Positions 25,207-34,159 of a DNA stretch of 64,000 bases are shown here, piece after piece. Position 1 is the stretch's first letter. Every line of letters begins with the position of its first letter. Below the pieces are notes generated by a model. The model was not told the DNA's origin. It saw only the letters and a list, made by a program, of their open reading frames with translations, and did not search any database. The position numbers were made by a program, and so were the translations under genes. Location: positions 1,860,001-1,924,000 of the forward strand of contig NZ_CP084703.1 of the NCBI RefSeq assembly GCF_020519665.1, in the 5' to 3' direction. This DNA is from Bacillus shivajii. GTDB lineage: Bacteria > Bacillota > Bacilli > Bacillales > Salisediminibacteriaceae.

Positions 25207-25371
25207 TTACTCTTGATCATTTTGGTCAGCACGCTCATAATATCCGCATCTCTGGAGACATTTTAATGCTAAATATGACTTGAATACATACGAACCGTTA
25301 TCATTCGTTTCAACTGTTTCCCATGCATCTTTAATTAAGAGGGCGCCACAGTTAGGGCATGTTTTATTCAT
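25207..25371 (-). CDS. Small zinc-ribbon protein (54 aa)
   Basis: The protein starts MNKTCPNCGALLIKDAWE and carries CPNC and a second pair as CLQRC, followed by GYYERADQNDQE. This is a four-cysteine zinc-ribbon pattern with CxxC and CxxxC spacing. AAAGGAGG lies ten bases before the ATG. It is convergent with the dipeptidase gene and divergent from the fructosamine-kinase gene 54 bp away. A nucleic-acid or protein-binding role is plausible, but no family name is recognised. Confidence 0.75.
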   Translation of the reverse strand: MNKTCPNCGALLIKDAWETVETNDNGSYVFKSYLALKCLQRCGYYERADQNDQE

Positions 25372-25425
25372 AGTAATAAAACCTCCTTTTTGTCCTTATT
25401 ATAATCATAAACGTGAGGTGATGAA

Positions 25426-26292
25426 ATGATTGATCATATAAAAAATGCCTTACGAGAAATCAATGATCACTCTAATATAAAAAAGATAAAAAACGTCTCT
25501 GGCGGAGAGATTAATGAAGCATTTTTTGTAGAAACGACAAGAAAACCATATTTTATCAAAATAAATAGGGGCGTACCGCGTGATTTTTTTGAAGCGGAGT
25601 TTGCAGGGTTACAAGAGATGAAAAAGGTTGAAGCCATTCACACACCTGAAGTTTATGGAGTGTATGCTTGTGAAGAAACTACTGTGTCAGGCTTAATGTT
25701 AGAATGGATTGAAAGAGGGCAATCGCCTCATTTCAACGAACGACTAGGAGAGGCAACAGCTCAACTTCATCAATTCACGTGTGAAAAATACGGATTCAAA
25801 GATCATACATACATAGGGGAGCTTCATCAACCGAATGGTCTTTGGGAAAACTGGCGTGATTATTTTATCGAATGTCGGTTAAAACAACAAATGAATCTCG
25901 CAATAAAACGTGGTTACATGAACAACGAGAGACACAGAAAAATGGAACAATTTATCGATTTAGCCGAAGAGGCGTTACCTTCTAATCCTCAAGCATCATT
26001 ACTCCACGGTGACTTATGGTCTGGTAATGTTTTATGCGATACGAATGGGAATCCTTATTTTATTGACCCGTCCGTCTATTATGGGCATCATGAAGTAGAT
26101 TTAGCTTTTACGGAATTGTTCGGCGGGTTTAGTCATCGATTTTATGAAGCCTATAAAACGGTAAAGCCAATTGATACAGATTACGAAAATCGTAAACCGA
26201 TCTATCAAATGTTTTATTTGCTCGTCCATTTAAATACGTTTGGAGAGATGTACGGCTCACACGTTGATGACGTATTGTCGATCAGTGACTAG
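25426..26292 (+). CDS. Fructosamine/ketosamine-3-kinase family protein
   Basis: This 288-residue protein has a kinase-like fold: a glycine-rich ISGGEINEAFFVET-type N-lobe, an ATP lysine in YFIKIN, the catalytic loop LLHGDLWSGNVL and the metal site YFIDPSVYYGHHEVDLA. Family members phosphorylate sugar adducts on protein amines, which then fall off, so they repair glycated proteins. GAGGTG precedes the ATG. It is followed after 22 bases by a sirtuin gene and then msrA-msrB, suggesting a protein-repair operon. Confidence 0.85.
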   Translation: MIDHIKNALREINDHSNIKKIKNVSGGEINEAFFVETTRKPYFIKINRGVPRDFFEAEFAGLQEMKKVEAIHTPEVYGVYACEETTVSGLMLEWIERGQSPHFNERLGEATAQLHQFTCEKYGFKDHTYIGELHQPNGLWENWRDYFIECRLKQQMNLAIKRGYMNNERHRKMEQFIDLAEEALPSNPQASLLHGDLWSGNVLCDTNGNPYFIDPSVYYGHHEVDLAFTELFGGFSHRFYEAYKTVKPIDTDYENRKPIYQMFYLLVHLNTFGEMYGSHVDDVLSISD

Positions 26293-26314
26293 CGCAAGAA
26301 GGAGGCTCTCAAAG

Positions 26315-27040
26315 GTGGAAGAATACTTACAAGCCGTTTTAAAAGAAATTGAGAAATCAACCTTCACTGTGGTTTTAACAGGGGCTGGGATGTCAACCGA
26401 GAGCGGGCTACCAGACTTTCGTTCAAAAACCGGCTGGTGGAAAAACGTAGACCCGACGACAATTGCCACTCCTGAAGCCATTGACAATAATTATGATTTT
26501 TTCTGGGAGTTTTATAAAACGAGAGTCGACTTGTTAAAACAAACAGAACCTCATAAAGGACATCAAATATTAGCTAAATGGGAAAAAGAAAACCACATTC
26601 AACTCGTTGCAACACAAAATGTTGATGGTCTCCACCAACTGGCTGGATCGGAACAAATCACTGAACTGCACGGAAGCATTCGGACATTCTCATGTCACAA
26701 TTGTGCGTGGCAAGTCGATGAACATTCGTTTATGTTAAAAGAACAATGTCAAAATTGTGGTGGGAAATTAAGGCCAAATGTGATCCTTTTTAACGAACAG
26801 TTGCCGGTTCACGAGTGGGAGAAAACCGTTCAAGCGATTGAGCAAGCTTCACTAATTCTTGTTATTGGGTCTAGTTTACGTGTTTCACCTGTAAATCAAC
26901 TTCCAGCGATTACGTCTGGAAAAACGGTCATGATCAATAAAGAAATTGACGATTGGCATTCAGCGTTTGATTACCATCTCGAAGGAAGTGCTAAAGAAAT
27001 CCTCGAGTGGCTGGACACACGGTTAAGTGAACATGAATAA
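26315..27040 (+). CDS. srtN: NAD-dependent protein deacetylase (sirtuin, SIR2)
   Basis: This 241-residue sirtuin shows GAGMSTESGLPDFRS (NAD binding), TQNVDGLH, the catalytic His in ITELHGS, and a zinc site of two CxxC pairs (CHNC, CQNC) before GGKLRPNVILFNEQLP. It removes acyl groups from protein lysines; AcsA is a known sirtuin target in Bacillus. The start is GTG 26,315, nine bases after AAGGAGG. The frame reaches back to 26,240 inside the kinase gene but has no ribosome site there. Confidence 0.9.
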   Translation: MEEYLQAVLKEIEKSTFTVVLTGAGMSTESGLPDFRSKTGWWKNVDPTTIATPEAIDNNYDFFWEFYKTRVDLLKQTEPHKGHQILAKWEKENHIQLVATQNVDGLHQLAGSEQITELHGSIRTFSCHNCAWQVDEHSFMLKEQCQNCGGKLRPNVILFNEQLPVHEWEKTVQAIEQASLILVIGSSLRVSPVNQLPAITSGKTVMINKEIDDWHSAFDYHLEGSAKEILEWLDTRLSEHE

Positions 27041-27075
27041 AATCGTTTCATTAAATGAATGAAAGGGTGATAGAA

Positions 27076-27615
27076 ATGGGAGAAAACTTGAAAAAGGCTA
27101 CCTTTGCAGGAGGGTGTTTTTGGTGTATGGTTTCACCCTTTGATGAACAACCAGGGATCCATAAAGTCATTTCTGGCTATACCGGCGGGGAAATTGAAAA
27201 TCCAACGTACGAACAAGTATGTACGAATGCAACCGGTCATGTTGAAGCTGTTGAGATTACGTATGATCCCGATGTGTTTCCATATGAAAAACTGTTACAA
27301 ATATTTTGGTCACAAATTGATCCGACAGATCCAGGTGGGCAGTTTCATGACCGAGGAGAATCCTATCAAACGGTTATTTTTTATCATGATGAAGAGCAGC
27401 AAGAAAAAGCGATGCAATCGAAACTGGAGATTGAGAAGAGCGGGAAGTTTTCAAAACCGATCGCTACAGAAATAAGAGAAGCGAAGCGATTTTATCCTGC
27501 AGAAGAGTATCATCAAGATTATTATAAGAAAAACGCTTTTCATTATAAGATGTACCGAAAAGGAAGCGGGAGAGAAGATTTCATCAATAGACATTGGGGT
27601 GACATGAATGGATAA
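27076..27615 (+). CDS. msrA: Peptide-methionine (S)-S-oxide reductase
   Basis: This 179-residue enzyme has the catalytic Cys14 in AGGCFWC, then [27 protein letters not shown] and the usual [16 protein letters not shown]. It reduces the S epimer of methionine sulfoxide in proteins. The start is ATG 27,076 after GAAAGGGTG; an upstream ATG at 27,055 precedes that site. Its end overlaps msrB by eight bases, so the pair is translationally coupled. Confidence 0.94.
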   Translation: MGENLKKATFAGGCFWCMVSPFDEQPGIHKVISGYTGGEIENPTYEQVCTNATGHVEAVEITYDPDVFPYEKLLQIFWSQIDPTDPGGQFHDRGESYQTVIFYHDEEQQEKAMQSKLEIEKSGKFSKPIATEIREAKRFYPAEEYHQDYYKKNAFHYKMYRKGSGREDFINRHWGDMNG

Positions 27616-28039
27616 AAAAGAGTTAAAAAAGAAACTAACACCGATTCAGTATGAAGTAACACAAGAAGATGGAACGGAGAAACCGTTTGATAATGCATTT
27701 TGGAAGCATTTTGAAGAAGGGATTTATGTTGATATCGTCTCAGGTGAACCGCTGTTTAGTTCGATTGACAAATTTGATTCTAGTTGTGGTTGGCCGAGCT
27801 TTTCAAAGCCCATTCACGAAGAAAGTATTGTGGAAAAATCCGATTTTACACACTTTATGGTTCGAACAGAAGTAAGAAGTAAAGAAGGAGACTCTCACCT
27901 AGGGCACGTTTTTAACGATGGACCAGCGCCAACGGGACTTCGTTATTGTATTAATTCTGCATCTCTTCGATTTATTCCAAAAGCCGACTTAGAAAAAGAA
28001 GGGTACGGACAATACAAAAAGCTTTTTGAAGAAAATTAA
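27608..28039 (+). CDS. msrB: Peptide-methionine (R)-S-oxide reductase
   Basis: This 143-residue MsrB complements MsrA by reducing the R epimer. The catalytic Cys114 is in RYCINSASL and a possible resolving Cys60 is in SSCGWPSF. The four structural zinc cysteines found in some MsrB proteins are absent. GWPSF and [10 protein letters not shown] are typical. The overlap with msrA indicates coupling. Confidence 0.94.
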   Translation: MDKKELKKKLTPIQYEVTQEDGTEKPFDNAFWKHFEEGIYVDIVSGEPLFSSIDKFDSSCGWPSFSKPIHEESIVEKSDFTHFMVRTEVRSKEGDSHLGHVFNDGPAPTGLRYCINSASLRFIPKADLEKEGYGQYKKLFEEN

Positions 28040-28048
28040 AAACATAAG

Positions 28049-28076
28049 ACGGTTAGAAGTACGAACCGTATTTTTT
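28049..28076 (+). terminator. Terminator after msrB
   Basis: ACGGTT/AACCGT with a nine-base loop is followed by ATTTTTT. Confidence 0.75.
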
Positions 28077-28089
28077 CCTGAATCAAAAG

Positions 28090-28137
28090 AAGTTGACTTA
28101 TTGCTTTTCGGTTGCAAGCATTAAGTCAACTTTTTTC
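28090..28137. terminator. Bidirectional terminator between msrB and ABC-ATPase gene
   Basis: AAGTTGACTTA pairs perfectly with TAAGTCAACTT, with an inner TTGC/GCAA pair. T-runs follow on the plus strand and, less purely, on the minus strand. It ends the minus-strand ATPase transcript. Confidence 0.85.
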
Positions 28138-28156
28138 TGTGCTTCAAAATGTTTGA

Positions 28157-29845
28157 TTATTTCGTACGAATTCGATTTAAAGCCGCAGCAAGCTCTTGTT
28201 TTCGCGGCATGGCAAGATCACCTGGATGCTGGTCTTTATATGGTGATAAATAATCGACTCCGTCTTTTTCTAACTCGTTGTAAAGGGTATGAATTACTTC
28301 TTTCATTGAACCTTGAAATGGCTTGTCTTTCACCATCTTTTTGATCATATTAGCAAGCGCTCTTGTCTGACTTGGATCTGTTAATTGTTCGACATATTGA
28401 AGGTTTAAGGTTGTTTTTCCAATCGAGATCGAGTGTAAGCTTTTACTCGTTACTTTTTCTTTTCGATCGAAGAGCTTTTCGATGTTTTCTTTTTCAAATC
28501 GGCGTAGCTGTAAGTCATGAAAAGAGCTTGCTTGTTCCTTCTGTCTTTGATTTTCGTATGATTGTTCGATATTTTTCGCTTCTTCTGTACGATCAAATGG
28601 CTGATACTCGTCCATCATAATGACGTGATGTGCCACATCGAAATAGTCCCCAGAACCACCTATGACTAAAATTGTTGAGATGTCTTTTTCTTCATATAGT
28701 TGTTCAACTCGGTCGATAAATGGTGTAATCGGCTCTTTTTCTTTAGAGACAAGTTGCTGCATTCTTGCATCTCGAATCATAAAGTTCGTTGCACTCGTAT
28801 CTTCATCTATTAAAAGAAGGTTAGCCCCGATTTCGATTGACTCCATAATATTGGCAGCTTGAGATGTACTACCACTCGCATTTTCTGAAGTAAACTTTGA
28901 TGTTGTTTTTCCGAACGGCAAGTTATTAATAAACGGTGAAATATCAACCTTGTTGATTGCTCGTCCATCCTCTGAACGGATTTTCACCGCAGAATCATCA
29001 GTTACGACGAATTCACGTCCATCATGTAATTCATGATTGTAGACTCCGCGCTCAATGGCTTGTAACAAAGTACTTTTTCCGTGATATCCACCACCGACAA
29101 TCATCGTAATCCCTTTTTTTATAGCCATCCCAGTAATGGTACGTTTCGATGGTAGCGTGATAGCTACTTCATATTTTTTAGGGGATTTGAAAGGAATGAC
29201 GCCTTCACCTTGTAACGGTTTATTATTAATGCCACTTTGTCTAGGTAAAATGGAGCCATTTGCAATAAACGTAACATAATCATTTTCTTTTATATATTGT
29301 CGCACTGCTTCTTGGTCATCTGCTAACTGAAGGTATTTTTGTAACTCGTTTTTATGATAGGAAGCTAACGTGTTTTCAATAATTTTTGGAATCATCGAAC
29401 AGAGGAGTTGAACACATTTTTGCCCTAATATTTTTCTACCTTGTGCTGGTAAACCAGTAGACAAGCGAAATTCAATACCTTTGTTTGTTAGCTTTACTGC
29501 AGAACGCTCTAGCATTTCTTGGCCTGGAGCATCGATATAAATGAGGCCACTTTTTCCGGTACCATGTACGCGGTTGTTTGTCTTATAAATATGTTTGTTC
29601 ACTTCTTTTGCAAAAAAATGAGAAAAAGCGATATTTCGTTGTTTCGTATTGAAAGATTCCTGCTGAAAGTCTGTTTTTTCAATAGGCACGAATATACGAA
29701 GTCTTGAAGGGCTTGCAAACGGGTCCCCTTGGACGTAATCAATGTGCATGTCGTAAAAAGCTCCTTGATACGTTCCTTGAATGGATTTTAATGCTTTATA
29801 TCCTTTGCCATCTAGCTGCTTTAATGTTTGTTCTAGTTTTTTCAT
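28157..29845 (-). CDS. ABC-class predicted ATPase (P-loop domain, no transporter)
   Basis: This 562-residue soluble protein matches the 'predicted ATPase of the ABC class' family. It has an N-terminal RNA-binding-like region (about 1-220), Walker A GGGYHGKST (about 252), an ABC-signature-like SGSTSQAANIM and Walker B NLLLIDEDTSATNF, then a C-terminal region. A eukaryotic relative binds RNA; the bacterial function is unknown. There is no membrane partner nearby. AGGAGG lies before the ATG. The gene stands alone between terminators. Confidence 0.85.
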   Translation of the reverse strand: MKKLEQTLKQLDGKGYKALKSIQGTYQGAFYDMHIDYVQGDPFASPSRLRIFVPIEKTDFQQESFNTKQRNIAFSHFFAKEVNKHIYKTNNRVHGTGKSGLIYIDAPGQEMLERSAVKLTNKGIEFRLSTGLPAQGRKILGQKCVQLLCSMIPKIIENTLASYHKNELQKYLQLADDQEAVRQYIKENDYVTFIANGSILPRQSGINNKPLQGEGVIPFKSPKKYEVAITLPSKRTITGMAIKKGITMIVGGGYHGKSTLLQAIERGVYNHELHDGREFVVTDDSAVKIRSEDGRAINKVDISPFINNLPFGKTTSKFTSENASGSTSQAANIMESIEIGANLLLIDEDTSATNFMIRDARMQQLVSKEKEPITPFIDRVEQLYEEKDISTILVIGGSGDYFDVAHHVIMMDEYQPFDRTEEAKNIEQSYENQRQKEQASSFHDLQLRRFEKENIEKLFDRKEKVTSKSLHSISIGKTTLNLQYVEQLTDPSQTRALANMIKKMVKDKPFQGSMKEVIHTLYNELEKDGVDYLSPYKDQHPGDLAMPRKQELAAALNRIRTK

Positions 29846-29968
29846 GGTTAAAACCTCCTAAACGTCTTTGCAAGCTTACAATTATATACTGGTTTCTATC
29901 TGTTTTCGCATAGTTCCGAAAAGATTGGTAAGGCTATCCGTGAAATATGTCTATCAAGGAGTGTTGCA

Positions 29969-30646
29969 ATGATGAAAAAAACGTTGATCCTGTTTGTTTC
30001 TATTTTTGCCATATTTTTGGTTGCTTCAAACGGAGTTCTAGCCAATGATAGTGGTGTAAAGGTTCGTATGATCCATGCTTCTACAGATGCACCAGCATTT
30101 GATATTTATGTTAATAATGATCGTATCTTAAATGGGCTCAATTTTAAAGAAATAAGCGATTATCAATCGATGCGTGCAGGGGAATTTGACCTACAAGTGT
30201 ATCATGAAGAAGCAAATATTGATGAAGAAGACCCAATTTTAGAGGAACAGGTTAAGTTCACATCAAAAGAGGCATACACGTTAGCAATAAGTAAAAAAGT
30301 AGAAGATTTACAACTTCGAGTTTATAAAGACGATCTTACATTGACTGACAAGTCAAAATTTCGTGTCGTTCATTTATCAGATGGTGCTCCAACACTAGAT
30401 ATATGGGCGAATGAAGAAGTATTTATATCTGAGGTAGCCCCTGATGAAGATAGTCAATACGTAGAAGAGGATGCAGGGACCTATCACTTCTCTATTATGC
30501 CGTCTGGTGAAAAATCTTCTGTTTTTGAAATTCCAAATGTTTCATTAGATGAAGGAAGCAATTATAGTGGCTTTGTTGTCGGTATTTTAAATGGAGAGCC
30601 TGCTCTAGATATCATTTTGACGAAAGATATCGAAAGAAAGGAATGA
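29969..30646 (+). CDS. Secreted DUF4397 protein (duplicated domain)
   Basis: The 225-residue protein has a signal peptide (residues 1-26, ending SNGVLA), then two related halves that start VRMIHASTDAPAFDIYVN (about 31) and FRVVHLSDGAPTLDIWAN (about 131). This is the DUF4397 pattern of beta-rich extracellular domains. No lipobox cysteine is present. Two consecutive ATGs follow AAGGAG. The function is unknown; such proteins are usually cell-surface or matrix components. Confidence 0.85.
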   Translation: MMKKTLILFVSIFAIFLVASNGVLANDSGVKVRMIHASTDAPAFDIYVNNDRILNGLNFKEISDYQSMRAGEFDLQVYHEEANIDEEDPILEEQVKFTSKEAYTLAISKKVEDLQLRVYKDDLTLTDKSKFRVVHLSDGAPTLDIWANEEVFISEVAPDEDSQYVEEDAGTYHFSIMPSGEKSSVFEIPNVSLDEGSNYSGFVVGILNGEPALDIILTKDIERKE

Positions 30647-30803
30647 TTCTTCATATCAATCATAGCCATGATGTAAAAGAGGGTTTATAGTGAATTGTGA
30701 AATGTAACTACACATAATTGTAATCAAATTGTTATCTGATATTGCTTGTTTTGAAAACGAAAAAACGTTTATGATAAAAGTAAATCTCTTTTTAGGTGAT
30801 AAA

Positions 30804-31967
30804 ATGAGCGATAAATTATTACGTTTTCATAAAAAGCATATAATCTCTCTCTTTATTCTAGCAATTGTTATGTCCGTATCACCATTAAATAGTGAAGCAA
30901 GCGGAAATTTAGATTTAAATAGTGAAGCATTTATATTGATTGATGCAGAAACAAATGAAATCCTTTATGAGAGAAATGCGAAAAAGCGAATGTATCCAGC
31001 AAGTATCACAAAGATTTTAACAGCGGTTATCGCGATTGAAACGCTTGATTTACAAGAAAAAGTAACAGTAAGCGATAAAGCAGTCCGTGCGATTGGTACT
31101 CGAGTATACTTATTAGAGGATGAAGAAGTTACAGTCGAACAATTACTGCATGGTTTAATGGTTAGTTCCGGGAACGACGCTGCGATTGCAATCGCTGAGC
31201 ATATCGATGGGTCAGTGGAAAAGTTTGCGGAAAGAATGACCCGATTTGCAAAATATCGAATTGGGGTCGAACAATCGAACTTTGAGAATCCACATGGATT
31301 ATTTGAGGCCGATCATTATACAACAGCAAAAGATATGGCGTTAATTAGTTCATATGCAATGAAAAATGAGACGTTTAGAGAGTTAGTTGGGACTGAATAT
31401 GTTGATTGGGTAGGAGAAGGCTGGGAAACAAGGTTATATAATCACCACCCACTTTTACGACAAAATGAAGAAATTATTGGGATTAAAAATGGTTTTGTCC
31501 GAAAGTCAGGTTACACACTTTCTACCGCTGCGTATGTTGACGACACAGAATTAATAGCGGTAACACTTAATGCTCCTTCAAGGAATATGGCGCAACAAGA
31601 TACATTAGAGTTATTAGAATATGGGTTTGAACATTATGAAACGCAATGGGTATCTTTTGAAGAAGAAGACCCATTAATTGACTATGTCTTACCAGAAAAA
31701 GTACCAGTGACGACGAAAATCGGTGAGAAAGTGAATGCTGAAATTTCAACAGATGGAATGATTCAGTTCTTCGGTAAAGACGATCGTCTTATTTCTAAAC
31801 TCGTGCTCGACGAACGAGAGCCGATCGAGTTGCCGCGTTTTCGTACGAATATAGATTTACAAGCAAAGGTTTCAACATTTGAGCATCACCACCATTATAA
31901 AGATCCACATTGGTTAGAGTGGTTATTAATTACTGGATTTTATTTGCTAAATAACGTTAATGATTAA
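30804..31967 (+). CDS. D-alanyl-D-alanine carboxypeptidase, DacF-like (S11)
   Basis: This 387-residue penicillin-binding protein of class C type 5 has a signal peptide (about 12-33, ending EAS), the active-site tetrad Ser67-x-x-Lys70 (PASITK) and SGN (122-124). Where the third motif KTG is expected, it reads Lys228-Asn-Gly (GIKNGFVRKSGY). A C-terminal beta domain ends in a hydrophobic helix (WLLITGFYLLN) that probably anchors it to the membrane. It trims pentapeptides of peptidoglycan. The start is ATG 30,804 after TTAGGTGAT; earlier in-frame starts lack a ribosome site. The altered KTG box may affect activity. Confidence 0.85.
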   Translation: MSDKLLRFHKKHIISLFILAIVMSVSPLNSEASGNLDLNSEAFILIDAETNEILYERNAKKRMYPASITKILTAVIAIETLDLQEKVTVSDKAVRAIGTRVYLLEDEEVTVEQLLHGLMVSSGNDAAIAIAEHIDGSVEKFAERMTRFAKYRIGVEQSNFENPHGLFEADHYTTAKDMALISSYAMKNETFRELVGTEYVDWVGEGWETRLYNHHPLLRQNEEIIGIKNGFVRKSGYTLSTAAYVDDTELIAVTLNAPSRNMAQQDTLELLEYGFEHYETQWVSFEEEDPLIDYVLPEKVPVTTKIGEKVNAEISTDGMIQFFGKDDRLISKLVLDEREPIELPRFRTNIDLQAKVSTFEHHHHYKDPHWLEWLLITGFYLLNNVND

Positions 31968-31995
31968 CTGTCCTATAAAAGAGGGCAGTTTTTTG
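31966..31995 (+). terminator. Terminator after DacF-like gene
   Basis: AACTGTCCT pairs with AGGGCAGTT, and five T residues follow. The first arm overlaps the stop region of the gene. Confidence 0.8.
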
Positions 31996-32135
31996 TTGTT
32001 GAAAATAGGTACGAAGCCCTTTCCAAGACTCGAGGGATTCTAGAGTTTAAATCATATTTTTTAAATAAATGGATTTAATACATTTGATTAGGGGAAATTA
32101 AATGATAAAATCACTACAAATACGTATAGTTGACT

Positions 32136-32706
32136 TGAATCAATTTCATACTCAAAATAAAATGGGAAATTCCGAATGATGAGCGTGAACTTCACTTCAG
32201 ACGGACGCTTTCCCGAGGGCTTGTCTTCAGCTAACTTAGGCTAAACAACTCTTCGCCTAAGTGGATCTTCAGACTGCGCAGATCCTCCGGGAGTCGCCGT
32301 CTTTAGTTACGTCCACTCCTAAAGAAAACTCGCCGATTGGCGAGCCTTTAAGGCGAAGACAAAGGCGTAGTTGCACAAGCTAATACATCTTGAATCAACT
32401 ACGAGCTGCGACGAGCAAGCGAAGTGTGCTTACATAGAAGCTCTTATGCTTTAGTGCAAGCCCTTATAATGAACTTCGGCTAATTTCGATCACGTCATGT
32501 GATCAACGCCGAAGTCACCAACGAGCGTTTCCCCCACGAGTATTCTTCGAGTTGTCTCGACGGATCATACCACGAAGCAATGCTATGAGAGGAAGAGCCA
32601 GGCCATGTGGAAGTAAGCCTTAGGTGACAAATGAAACGTACATTTAATGAAAAATTATATATTATCGTTTCATTTCGCAAAAAAGGTAATTATGAAATTG
32701 ACTCAC
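32136..32706 (-). mobile_element. Modular inverted-end repeat, copy A (571 bp, minus orientation)
   Basis: The ends are TGAATCAATTTCATA and TATGAAATTGACTCA. Reading on the minus strand, the order is: outer end, ATTAAATGTACGTTTCATTTG, an inserted ~300-bp block rich in small palindromes, then GACGGCGACTCCCGGAGGATC to TCGGGAAAGCGTCCGTC (the hairpin core), GTGAAGTTCACGCTCATCATTCGG and the other end. It carries no transposase. Copies B-E are at 36.8, 48.5, 53.2 and 60.7 kb. Confidence 0.8.
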
Positions 32707-32798
32707 ATAAAAATAAACAAAATGATTCTTACATAACCCGTAACGAAAATCTACGGGAATCTGTCGTTTCATATTAATAGTAAGGGAGGAGAGCTTGT

Positions 32799-33977
32799 AT
32801 GAAGTGGGCCAAAATGATATTTAAAAATCTTTTTGCACTCGGCTCAATCTTAATCGCATCTCTTCTCATTTTAATTGCTGTTTCAGTCTATGTTTGGCAA
32901 ACAACAGATGAAGGACGTTTACCTGCTAAGACTGCGGTTATTTTGCATGCGATTAACAATAATCTTGTTGCACTAGATATTAATATTCGACCACCCCAAA
33001 TTGTAACCGGAGGAAGAGGTGGAGGGGGAAATCCGCTTTTACGTGAAGATTTATATATCCCTGTACAAGGAGATGTGCAAATCCCGGTTCGAATTTATCG
33101 CCCACAAGGAGAAGGCCCCTTCCCAATCACAATGTATTATCATGGTGGTGCGTTTATGGAAGGGTATGGAAGTATTAATACTCATGACAATATTATTCGT
33201 TCCTTATCAGCGCGAACGAATAGTGTAGTCATCGCCGTTGGATACCGACTCGCTCCAGAGAATATTTTTCCGGCAGCTGTTGAAGATAGCTATACAGCCA
33301 TATTATGGGCTGTAAACAATGCAGATACTTTTAATGGGGATATTGAACGAATCAGTGTTGCTGGAGATAGTGCAGGTGGAAATATAGCTACGGTCATGAC
33401 ACTGATGGCCCGAGATCGCGGTGGTCCACCGTTAACCTCACAAGTTTTATTATATCCGTTAACAACGTTTGAAGATATTCCCTTAGAATCTAGGGATATA
33501 TATGATAGTGGCTATTACTTATTATCTCGCCAAGTCATGTATTTAGCGAGGGATGTCTATGCTCCGGATGAATTGATGTGGTCACACCCTTACACATCGC
33601 CACTTAATGCAGATTTAAGTGATTTACCACCGGCCTTAGTTATTACGGCTGAGTTTGACCCGTTAAGAGATGAAGGAGAAATGTATGCAGAAAGGCTTGC
33701 TGAATTTGACGTACCTGTAAGGGGTACAAGATATCGTGGCGTCATGCATGGTTTTATTTCTTTTTATGAAATTATGCAGAGTGGGAGTTATGGTTTGCAA
33801 GAGATGTCAAGTTTTTTAAGACAGGCCAATGAAGATAATTTGCAAATCGCATCGCCATATCAACTTCAAATAAGGCAGCCCCCACAAGGGTTTGATCGGG
33901 TTCGAGACCAAACAGAAGCATTTGCAATTGCTGCATACTTACTCGGAAGAACAGGGCTAGATCTTCTAAATCAATAA
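32799..33977 (+). CDS. Membrane-anchored alpha/beta hydrolase (HSL-type esterase)
   Basis: This 392-residue protein starts with a membrane segment (residues 10-32). The hydrolase domain has the oxyanion motif YHGGAF, the nucleophile Ser in GDSAGG, the acid Asp in AEFDPLRDEG and the catalytic His in VMHGF, all in the order of hormone-sensitive-lipase-type carboxylesterases. A glycine-rich GGRGGGG linker lies at about 72. A C-terminal helix pair follows the catalytic domain. The substrate is not predictable. GGGAGGAG precedes the ATG. Confidence 0.88.
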   Translation: MKWAKMIFKNLFALGSILIASLLILIAVSVYVWQTTDEGRLPAKTAVILHAINNNLVALDINIRPPQIVTGGRGGGGNPLLREDLYIPVQGDVQIPVRIYRPQGEGPFPITMYYHGGAFMEGYGSINTHDNIIRSLSARTNSVVIAVGYRLAPENIFPAAVEDSYTAILWAVNNADTFNGDIERISVAGDSAGGNIATVMTLMARDRGGPPLTSQVLLYPLTTFEDIPLESRDIYDSGYYLLSRQVMYLARDVYAPDELMWSHPYTSPLNADLSDLPPALVITAEFDPLRDEGEMYAERLAEFDVPVRGTRYRGVMHGFISFYEIMQSGSYGLQEMSSFLRQANEDNLQIASPYQLQIRQPPQGFDRVRDQTEAFAIAAYLLGRTGLDLLNQ

Positions 33978-34006
33978 GCAAAAGGCGGCATGGCCGCTTT
34001 TTGCTC
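33977..34006 (+). terminator. Terminator after esterase gene
   Basis: AGCAAAAGGCGGC/GCCGCTTTTTGCT with a three-base loop. The T-run is within the second arm. Confidence 0.85.
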
Positions 34007-34159
34007 GTTTAAATGACGAGTATTAAAAGGAAATAAAGATTCTCTTTTTATAAGACGTAATGACTTCCGAGATTTATAAATGGACACGATAGCTCCATTG
34101 TTCTTACGATATGCAACCTTTGTTTTAAAAAACTTATTCGACATAAAGGAGCGAAAATC

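Noticed and set aside
26240-26314. Longer N-terminus of the sirtuin
   Set aside because: The upstream ATG lies inside the kinase gene without a ribosome site, while GTG 26,315 has AAGGAGG at nine bases and begins where sirtuins normally begin.
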